NCBI GenBank assembly: GCA_016789035.1
Contig: JAEUSC010000128.1
Location: 1 to 12,103 of the forward strand
From: Candidatus Omnitrophota bacterium
GTDB taxonomy: Bacteria > Omnitrophota > Gorgyraeia > Zapsychrales > Fredricksoniimonadaceae
Direction of reading: 5' to 3'
DNA: 12,103 nt
A model generated the notes under the pieces. The model made no database searches and had not been told where the DNA came from. It worked only from the letters and a program-made list of their open reading frames with translations. A program made the translations under genes and the position numbers. Below, one piece after another: positions 7,178-12,103 of the stretch. Positions within the stretch are counted from its first letter, which is position 1. Each line of letters opens with the position of its first letter.

Positions 7178-8137
7178 ATGAGCTTTCTCGATTTTGAAAA
7201 ACCCATTGTTGAGCTTGAAAATAAACTTAAAGACATTAAGCAGATGTCTGAGGCCGGATCTAAGAAAATCAATATGGCCCCGGAGATTAATAAACTTGAA
7301 CAAAAATTGCAGAAGATGAAAGAGGATGTTTATAAAAATCTTTCCGCTTGGCAAAGAGTCCAAATTGCCAGACATCCACATCGTCCGTATACTCTCGATT
7401 ATATTCGCATGATCACAACGGACTTTATGGAATTGCGCGGCGACCGTTTGTTTGCCGACGATTTGGCTTTGATCGGAGGTTTTGCGACCATCGAAGGCCG
7501 GAGAGTCATGGCGATGGGGCATCAAAAGGGGAGAGACACAAAAGAAAATGTCATGCGTAATTTTGGTTGCGCTCACCCCGAAGGTTACCGCAAAGCTATT
7601 CGATTAATGAGACTGGCAGGTAAGTTTCGTGTCCCGATTGTAGTTTTTATTGATACTCCTGGCGCTTATCCGGGCGTGGGGGCTGAAGAACGCGGCCAGG
7701 CTCAGGCCATTGCCGAAAATTTACGGGATATGTTGGATATCGACTCGCCCATTATTGCGACAGTTATCGGCGAAGGGGGAAGTGGTGGCGCCCTAGGCAT
7801 TGGCGTTGCTGATAAAGTGCTCATTCTTCAAAATGCGTACTATTCTGTCATATCACCCGAGGGTTGCGCTTCCATTTTGTGGAGAAGTGCGTTGAAAGCC
7901 TCAGAAGCGGCCGAAGCATTGAAGTTGACCGGAGAAGATCTTGTAAAATTTGGAATCGTTGATGAAATCATTCCTGAACCACCGGGAGGCGCTCACCGTG
8001 CTCCGGAACAGGTGGCGGAGGCATTAACCAAATCCATTGTTAAATATATAGATGAGCTTTCCGTTCTTCCTCCAGAGAAACTCAAAGACAAGCGTTATAA
8101 CAAATACCGTTCGATCGGCGAGTTTAATGAGAAATGA
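7178..8137 (+). CDS. accA: Acetyl-CoA carboxylase carboxyltransferase subunit alpha
   Basis: The 319 residues are the same length as E. coli AccA. With AccD this subunit moves the carboxyl group from biotinylated BCCP to acetyl-CoA, giving malonyl-CoA, the first committed step of fatty-acid synthesis. Visible family blocks are the N-terminal helical region MSFLDFEKPIVELENKL, AWQRVQIARHPHRPYTLDYI (58-77) and ELRGDRLFADDLALIGG. These are followed by GRDTKENVMRNFGCAHPEGY, IDTPGAYPGVGAEERGQAQA, and the oxyanion-hole glycines of IGEGGSGGALGIGVADKVL with YSVISPEGCASILWRS. The zinc finger belongs to AccD and is not expected here; accD is not in the window. The ATG follows GAGG (7169-7172) by 5 bases. 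The gene is 21 bases after the L,D-transpeptidase and 37 bases before rlmN, so it appears to be in the middle of an operon. Confidence 0.97.
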   Translation: MSFLDFEKPIVELENKLKDIKQMSEAGSKKINMAPEINKLEQKLQKMKEDVYKNLSAWQRVQIARHPHRPYTLDYIRMITTDFMELRGDRLFADDLALIGGFATIEGRRVMAMGHQKGRDTKENVMRNFGCAHPEGYRKAIRLMRLAGKFRVPIVVFIDTPGAYPGVGAEERGQAQAIAENLRDMLDIDSPIIATVIGEGGSGGALGIGVADKVLILQNAYYSVISPEGCASILWRSALKASEAAEALKLTGEDLVKFGIVDEIIPEPPGGAHRAPEQVAEALTKSIVKYIDELSVLPPEKLKDKRYNKYRSIGEFNEK

Positions 8138-8174
8138 TCTTTGAGTTTTTCCCTTCCACTAAGCGAAATCAATC

Positions 8175-9245
8175 ATGAAACCGGCAGACAGTCCACATCC
8201 AGACATTCGTAATTTTTCCCTGGAAGAGCTGGAGAACTATTTTGTTTCGATCGGCGAGAAGCCTTTTCGCGCCATACAGATTTTTGAATGGATATATCAA
8301 AAAAGTGCATGGGGCTTTGGCACAATGGCCAATCTCCCCAAAGAGCTGCGGGAACGTTTGGCTAAAGATTTTCTCTGTGGCCCTAACGCCATTGCGGAAA
8401 AGAAAATTTCTCAGGAAGGAACAACTAAGTTCCTTTTTGATCTTTCGGACCGCGAGAAGATTGAAAGCGTTCTTATTCCTACTCAAACGCGGACAACAGC
8501 GTGCATTTCGACCCAAGCGGGCTGTAAGTTTGGCTGCCGCTTTTGTGCCAGCGGAATCGGCGGGTGGTCGAGAAATTTGACATGTGCTGAAATCGTGACT
8601 CAGGTCCTGCATGTCAAAGAAGAGGCACTAAAACACCAAAAACCTTTGACCAATATAGTTTTTATGGGGACCGGCGAGCCGCTGGATAATTTCGATAATC
8701 TTTTTAAAGCGATAAAGATTATCAATTCCAATAAAGGCATTGGTATTGGAGCCAGGCATATTACCATTTCCACCGTTGGATTAGTTCCGAAGATTAAAGA
8801 ATTGGCCAAACAAAATTTGCAGATTGAACTGGCGATTTCGCTCCATGGATACGATAACGAATCGCGTAATCTTTTGATGCCTGTTAACCGTAAATATCCT
8901 TTTGATGACCTGGTTGCGGCTTGCCGGGAGCATTTTAAACAGACCAAACGGCAGATCACATTTGAATATATTCTGATCAAGGACGTGACTTGTACCGCGA
9001 AAGCGGTTCAAAGTCTTAAGAAATCATTTCAAGGTATTGTCTGTAAAATGAATTTGATTCCTTATAATCCTGTTTCCGAATTTGACCACAAAACCCCATC
9101 GCGTGAAGAGATGCTAGAATTTCGAAATCAATTGGAAGGGGCCGGAATCCACGCAACGATACGTACGCCCCGAGGTAGGGATGTGGCGGCGGCATGTGGC
9201 CAGTTGCGTCACGACAGCCAGAAAAGTGATAAAGCGGATGGTTGA
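8175..9245 (+). CDS. rlmN: 23S rRNA (A2503-C2)/tRNA (A37-C2) methyltransferase RlmN
   Basis: This 356-residue radical-SAM enzyme would methylate C2 of A2503 in 23S rRNA and, in many bacteria, A37 of some tRNAs. The N-terminal region (SLEELENYF, KPFRAIQIFEWIYQK) is the usual RlmN accessory domain. The cluster-binding CxxxCxxC is C117, C121, C124 (within QAGCKFGCRFCASG). The two catalytic cysteines are present: C110 (ACISTQ) and C341 (AAACGQLR), corresponding to E. coli C118 and C355. FMGTGEPLDN (163-172) is the SAM-binding GEP block. The family SLHA motif reads SLHG (222-225). It follows accA by 37 bases with no clear Shine-Dalgarno, and no terminator is evident between them. Cfr, the antibiotic-resistance relative, targets C8; the length and N-terminal region fit housekeeping RlmN better. 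Confidence 0.95.
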   Translation: MKPADSPHPDIRNFSLEELENYFVSIGEKPFRAIQIFEWIYQKSAWGFGTMANLPKELRERLAKDFLCGPNAIAEKKISQEGTTKFLFDLSDREKIESVLIPTQTRTTACISTQAGCKFGCRFCASGIGGWSRNLTCAEIVTQVLHVKEEALKHQKPLTNIVFMGTGEPLDNFDNLFKAIKIINSNKGIGIGARHITISTVGLVPKIKELAKQNLQIELAISLHGYDNESRNLLMPVNRKYPFDDLVAACREHFKQTKRQITFEYILIKDVTCTAKAVQSLKKSFQGIVCKMNLIPYNPVSEFDHKTPSREEMLEFRNQLEGAGIHATIRTPRGRDVAAACGQLRHDSQKSDKADG

Positions 9246-9264
9246 TTCATCGTCTAGGGAGCGT

Positions 9265-9293
9265 TTGACAAATTTAAGGGTCGATGTTATATT
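9265..9293 (+). promoter_or_regulatory. Near-consensus sigma-70 promoter for the tRNA genes
   Basis: A perfect -35 TTGACA (9265-9270) and a TATATT -10 (9288-9293, 5 of 6) are separated by the ideal 17 bases. The predicted start is about 60 bases before the tRNA-Ala gene, so a short 5' leader would be removed by RNase P. The -35 lies only 20 bases after the rlmN stop. I see no other gene in 9246-9358. Confidence 0.8.
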
Positions 9294-9358
9294 GGCTTCC
9301 TCAAAATGATTCAAAATTGCTGAATATAAAGTTCTTTTGAAATAACTAGATTATATAC

Positions 9359-9434
<76 letters not shown>

Positions 9435-9435
9435 A

Positions 9436-9452
9436 AAGGATTAATAATCCTT
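9436..9452 (+). repeat. Perfect palindrome between the two tRNA genes
   Basis: AAGGATTA (9436-9443) and TAATCCTT (9445-9452) form a perfect 8-base inverted repeat around a single A, starting one base after the tRNA-Ala CCA end. As RNA it would make about a 6-bp stem with a 5-base loop. It is not followed by a T run, so it is not a standard terminator; a processing or 3'-end-trimming structure is possible. Confidence 0.5.
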
Positions 9453-9470
9453 AAAATGTAAACGTTTGAC

Positions 9471-9554
9471 GCTGGAGTGGCGGAATTGGTATACGCGCTG
9501 GTCTCAAAAACCAGTGAGGGCGACCTCATGAGAGTTCAATTCTCTCCTCCAGCA
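9471..9554 (+). tRNA. tRNA-Leu (anticodon CAA)
   Basis: This is an 84-base class II tRNA. The acceptor GCTGGAG (9471-9477) pairs with CTCCAGC (9547-9553) and the discriminator is A73 (9554). The anticodon stem CTGGT/ACCAG encloses CTCAAAA with anticodon CAA, which reads UUG. The long variable arm is TGAGG-GCGA-CCTCA, as expected for leucine. The T arm is GAGAG/CTCTC with loop TTCAATT. No CCA is encoded (the next bases are TTTTTC), so CCA must be added after transcription. That contrasts with the neighbouring tRNA-Ala. Confidence 0.96.
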
Positions 9555-9599
9555 TTTTTCATGAAGTAAAGCAGTATTCTGGTCAAATGAATTCCTGTT

Positions 9600-9627
9600 T
9601 TGAATTTATTGTTTTGCGTGATAGACT
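9600..9627 (+). promoter_or_regulatory. Weak candidate promoter for the exported STI1-like protein
   Basis: TTGAAT (9600-9605) and TAGACT (9622-9627) are spaced by 16 bases, each matching consensus at 4 of 6 or better. A start would fall at about 9634, right on the GTG codon, which would give a leaderless mRNA. The match is modest and the call is tentative. Confidence 0.25.
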
Positions 9628-9633
9628 TTTACC

Positions 9634-10170
9634 GTGATTCAAAAACGACTCCTCTCAATAGCTTTTATCGTAATCGCAGTGCCTGCCAGTTTTGCCGGTT
9701 CGGCAAAAAATATTACTCTAAAAGATGGATCTGTTATTAAGGGCGAGCTTGTTTCTTTTGAGAAAGGGACGTACATCCTGCAGACGGAAAATTTGGGGCG
9801 GTTGCAGTTGCCGGAATCAAATGTTGTAAGTATTTCCAACGGAAATATTTCCACCCAACAATTGCCACAGGCGACACCCACATCTGCCATTGGAACTCCT
9901 GGATCGTCGGGCTTTTCCGGACAAGTTGCGGCCATGCAGAGTCAGATTATGGCCAATCCGGACACCATGAAAGCTGTCCAAGCCATGGCGGAAGATCCTG
10001 AAATTCTGTCCTTGGTATCTGACCCTAATTTTGTTCAGCAATTAACGGCGGCCGTCAACTCCAACAATATGGAGAGTGTTGCCAATGATCCAAAGCTTCA
10101 AAAGTTAATGCAAAATTCTAAGATTCAGGCCTTGATTCAAGAATTACAAGACAATAAATCCTCCCGCTGA
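9634..10170 (+). CDS. Exported protein of unknown function with STI1-like C-terminal region
   Basis: I do not recognise a named family for this 178-residue protein. Residues 1-21 form a signal peptide: basic start (QKR), hydrophobic core (LLSIAFIVIAV), and a likely cleavage after ASFA (residue 21). Residues about 26-68 look like a small beta barrel (ITLKDGSVIKGELVSFEKG..., LQLPESNVVSI). A Gln/Pro/Thr/Ser/Gly-rich linker spans about 70-96. Residues about 103-172 are helical and contain repeated Asn-Pro/Asp-Pro turns (108-109, 121-122, 130-131, 152-153), ending SKIQALIQEL, which resembles the STI1/HOP-type DP domain of co-chaperones. That would suggest binding of unfolded or hydrophobic segments in the periplasm, but this is inference. 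GTG at 9634 is the only usable start: an in-frame TAG lies at 9622-9624, and no Shine-Dalgarno precedes it. It stands between tRNA-Leu and the cysteine desulfurase promoter, apparently as a single gene. Confidence 0.8.
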   Translation: MIQKRLLSIAFIVIAVPASFAGSAKNITLKDGSVIKGELVSFEKGTYILQTENLGRLQLPESNVVSISNGNISTQQLPQATPTSAIGTPGSSGFSGQVAAMQSQIMANPDTMKAVQAMAEDPEILSLVSDPNFVQQLTAAVNSNNMESVANDPKLQKLMQNSKIQALIQELQDNKSSR

Positions 10171-10189
10171 TTTTTTTGCCCCTCATTTT

Positions 10190-10225
10190 AATTGTAAACC
10201 ACTTACGAATCTCACGTTGACAATT
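10190..10225 (+). promoter_or_regulatory. Candidate BirA operator
   Basis: The left half AATTGTAAACC (10190-10200) is matched by the inverted right half CGTTGACAATT (10215-10225) at 9 of 11 positions, with 14 bases between. The core TTGTAAACC-N14-cGTTgACAA agrees with the published bacterial BirA signal (TTGTAAACC, 14-15 bases, GGTTTACAA) fully on the left and at 7 of 9 on the right. The right half overlaps the -35 box (10217-10222), where a bound repressor would block RNA polymerase. The downstream operon contains birA with a helix-turn-helix domain, so autorepression by biotinyl-AMP-bound BirA is a reasonable inference. Confidence 0.55.
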
Positions 10226-10245
10226 AATTTCTTTACTTCTATGAT
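10217..10245 (+). promoter_or_regulatory. Sigma-70-like promoter for cysteine desulfurase-birA
   Basis: A perfect -35 TTGACA (10217-10222), a 17-base spacer, and -10 TATGAT (10240-10245, 5 of 6). Transcription should start near 10252, leaving a leader of only about 14 bases that contains the AGGA ribosome binding site (10256-10259). Confidence 0.8.
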
Positions 10246-10265
10246 GTTTTCCAAAAGGAAAAGAA

Positions 10266-11405
10266 ATGAAACGCGTCTATTTGGACTACGCATCAACAAC
10301 TTCCGTTGACCCCAAAATTATTGAAGACATGATGCCGTATTTGAAGGATGATTTTGGGAACCCTTCAAGTCCGCATTATTACGGCCAGAAGGCCCGCAAG
10401 GCCATTGAAGATGCCCGAGAAATTTTGGCAAACAGCATTTCAGCCCAGTCAGAGGAAATTATTTTTACCTCAGGGGCCACAGAATCAAATAATCTGGCCT
10501 TATTTGGAGTGGCTAGAGCGCTTAGGGAAAAGGGAAAACACATCCTTATTTCTTCAATAGAACATCATTCCGTTATCCGACCGGCGCAAGAGCTTAAAAG
10601 TATGGGTTTTGATGTCTCCTTTATTAAGGTCGATAGATTTGGACAGATTGATCCTCAAGACATTAAGAGTGCGATGACCCCTCAGACAATCCTGGTGGCT
10701 GTTATGCACGCCAGCAATGAGATTGGAACCATACAGCCGATAAAGGAAATTGGGATGATCACAAAAGCCCATAATGTCCTGTTTCTCGTCGATGCCTGTC
10801 AGACAGTAGGACATCTGCCTGTTAATGTGAATGAGTTAAACTGTGATTTTCTTTCCTTTTCAGCGCATAAGTTTTATGGTCCCAAAGGCGTGGGCGGACT
10901 TTATGCGCGCAAGGGCAGCCGATTGTCCGCATGGCTATTAGGAGGTGATCAAGAACGGAACCGCCGGGCTTCAACGCATAACGTCCCGGGGATCGTAGGT
11001 ATGGGAAAGGCCATTGATGTTTGTCGTCAGCAACTGCCCGGGGAGATGCAAAAACAAACTCAGTTGCGCGACCGTCTGATTGATTTTGTAATAAATAACA
11101 TTGATGGCTCCAGGCTCAATGGGCATCCATCGCAGCGTTTGCCGAATAACGCGCATTTTTCATTTGAAGGAGTCGATGGCGAGGCGCTGTTGATGAGCCT
11201 GGATATGAATGGATTCTGTGCGTCTATGGGATCCGCATGCACGTCCGGATCTTTAAAGCCCTCAGATGTACTAAAAGCCATTCGGCTTTCCGATGCATTG
11301 GCGTTAGGCTCATTGAGAGTCTCGCTCGGACGCTGGAGTACACAGGAAGAAATTGACGCTTTTGCGCATCAGCTTAAAAAGAGTGTAGAGCAATTAAGGC
11401 AATAA
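10266..11405 (+). CDS. Cysteine desulfurase (NifS/IscS class, PLP-dependent)
   Basis: This 379-residue class V aminotransferase-fold enzyme removes sulfur from cysteine as a persulfide for Fe-S clusters and thio-cofactors. Visible landmarks are VYLDYASTT at the start, TSGATESNN (68-76) binding the PLP phosphate, and EHHSVI (99-104) with the His stacking on PLP. Asp176 and Gln179 lie in VDACQ, and SAHKFYGPKG (199-208) carries the Schiff-base Lys202. GSACTSGSLKPSDVL (322-336) carries the sulfur-accepting Cys325 on the short mobile loop of the NifS/IscS group; SufS-type enzymes differ here. The length fits NifS-like housekeeping enzymes, and the usual 20-residue IscS tail that binds IscU is not obvious. 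ATG is placed 6 bases after AGGA (10256-10259). birA begins 24 bases after its stop, so the two probably form an operon; the sulfur delivered could serve biotin synthase among others (inference). No IscU/scaffold gene is in view. Confidence 0.95.
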   Translation: MKRVYLDYASTTSVDPKIIEDMMPYLKDDFGNPSSPHYYGQKARKAIEDAREILANSISAQSEEIIFTSGATESNNLALFGVARALREKGKHILISSIEHHSVIRPAQELKSMGFDVSFIKVDRFGQIDPQDIKSAMTPQTILVAVMHASNEIGTIQPIKEIGMITKAHNVLFLVDACQTVGHLPVNVNELNCDFLSFSAHKFYGPKGVGGLYARKGSRLSAWLLGGDQERNRRASTHNVPGIVGMGKAIDVCRQQLPGEMQKQTQLRDRLIDFVINNIDGSRLNGHPSQRLPNNAHFSFEGVDGEALLMSLDMNGFCASMGSACTSGSLKPSDVLKAIRLSDALALGSLRVSLGRWSTQEEIDAFAHQLKKSVEQLRQ

Positions 11406-11429
11406 CGTCCGTAATGGTGGATTAAGAAC

Positions 11430-12103
11430 GTGCAAGATCGCATCATTCATTTTCTTAAGAATTCTCCAACCCATCTTTCCGGTGAGGACATCAGCCGATC
11501 TTTAAATATTTCACGGGCAGCCATCTGGAAATACATCCAGGAATTGCGTAAAGACGGTTATGAGATAGAGGCTGTCCCGCATTTAGGTTATAAGTTAGTT
11601 TCCTCGCCGGATAAATTGTACTCCACGGAAGTTCATTTTGATCTCAAAACCCAAATCGTCGGTTCCGAATATTTCTATTTTGAGACTTTAGATTCAACGA
11701 TGGACGAGGCCTTTCGATTAGGAATGGAAGGGTTGGCTGAAGGTGCGGTTATTTGTGCCGAGACGCAAACGAAAGGCCGCGGACGCTTAGGAAGAAGCTG
11801 GGTCTCTGTAAAAAATAAGGGCATTTACTGTTCGGTGATTTTAAGGCCAAAACTTTCCCCTACGGATTTGTCTAAACTTACGCTGTTAAGCGCAGTTGCT
11901 GTAGCTCAAGCTGTAGAGAAATCAACCGGGCTCAAGCCTGCCATCAAATGGCCGAATGATTTACTGATTGATAATAAAAAGATTTGCGGAATTTTGACCG
12001 AATTGCGTGCCGAAGTCGATCAAATGAAATTTGTGGTCCTCGGAATCGGCTTGAACGTCAATCATACATCAAGCCAGCTGATTCCAGGTGCATCCTCACT
12101 TCG
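11430..12103 (+). CDS. birA: Biotin-[acetyl-CoA-carboxylase] ligase / biotin operon repressor BirA, 3' truncated by window
   Basis: An open frame of 224 codons begins at GTG 11430 and runs off the window end. GGTGG (11416-11420) lies 9 bases before the start. Residues about 1-58 are a winged helix-turn-helix (IIHFLKNSPTHLSGEDISRS, SRAAIWKYIQELRKDGYEI), as in bifunctional BirA that represses biotin genes. The catalytic domain follows: FETLDSTMDEA (84-94), GRGRLGRSW (116-124) that binds biotinyl-5'-AMP, KWPNDLL (173-179), the catalytic-lysine region DNKKICGILTE (181-191), and GIGLNVN (205-211). The C-terminal SH3-like domain would lie beyond the window. The enzyme attaches biotin to the BCCP subunit of acetyl-CoA carboxylase, linking it to accA upstream. 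It is second in an operon with cysteine desulfurase, behind a candidate BirA operator. Confidence 0.95.
   Translation, partial: MQDRIIHFLKNSPTHLSGEDISRSLNISRAAIWKYIQELRKDGYEIEAVPHLGYKLVSSPDKLYSTEVHFDLKTQIVGSEYFYFETLDSTMDEAFRLGMEGLAEGAVICAETQTKGRGRLGRSWVSVKNKGIYCSVILRPKLSPTDLSKLTLLSAVAVAQAVEKSTGLKPAIKWPNDLLIDNKKICGILTELRAEVDQMKFVVLGIGLNVNHTSSQLIPGASSL

Noticed and set aside
6875..7576. Long antisense open frame (233 codons) across the L,D-transpeptidase end and accA start
   Set aside because: It lies opposite two well-supported genes, has no recognisable domain, and its composition reflects the complement of their codons. It also crosses the gene boundary without any signal.
10171..10177. T7 run after the exported protein as a terminator
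   Set aside because: The preceding bases do not form a convincing GC-rich hairpin.

Overview
This window looks like a chromosomal segment of a Gram-negative-type bacterium of moderate GC content. It has a Wzx-type polysaccharide exporter, an anchored LysM/L,D-transpeptidase, and good Shine-Dalgarno and sigma-70-like promoters. The gene mix and protein style remind me of the Omnitrophota / Elusimicrobiota / deep PVC-like lineages, but that placement is an impression and not something the sequence proves. No rRNA, insertion sequence, CRISPR array or phage gene is visible.

Layout. Bases 1-4091 (+) are the end of a tightly packed surface-polysaccharide cluster: a GT4 glycosyltransferase cut by the window start, a GT2-like glycosyltransferase, a WzxC/TuaB-like flippase and a second GT2 glycosyltransferase. 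The last three junctions touch or overlap by a few bases, so the genes are very likely co-transcribed. Converging on them is yifB/comM (4115-5647, -), an AAA+ ATPase of the Mg-chelatase-like family. The 168-208 bases between yifB and the next (+) gene hold a compact array of inverted repeats and a sigma-70-like promoter. From there an apparent four-gene (+) operon runs: a divergent PAP2 (DUF212) membrane protein, a LysM + YkuD L,D-transpeptidase, accA (carboxyltransferase alpha subunit of acetyl-CoA carboxylase) and rlmN (radical-SAM rRNA/tRNA methyltransferase). A near-consensus promoter (9265-9293) then drives tRNA-Ala(GGC) and tRNA-Leu(CAA). Next comes a small exported protein of unknown function with an STI1-like C-terminal region. 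The window ends with a cysteine desulfurase and a birA gene cut by the window end.

How the parts fit. The first region makes and exports a glycan. The PAP2-like and L,D-transpeptidase genes belong to envelope lipid or wall metabolism, and accA starts fatty-acid synthesis. AccA's enzyme works only if its BCCP partner is biotinylated by BirA, whose gene is at the right edge. BirA here keeps an N-terminal helix-turn-helix, so it may also be a repressor. A strong candidate BirA operator (10190-10225) overlaps the -35 box of the promoter in front of cysteine desulfurase-birA, suggesting an autoregulated biotin/sulfur operon. The most interesting items are this operator, the three abutting hairpins upstream of yifB, and the exported STI1-like protein with an apparently leaderless GTG start.
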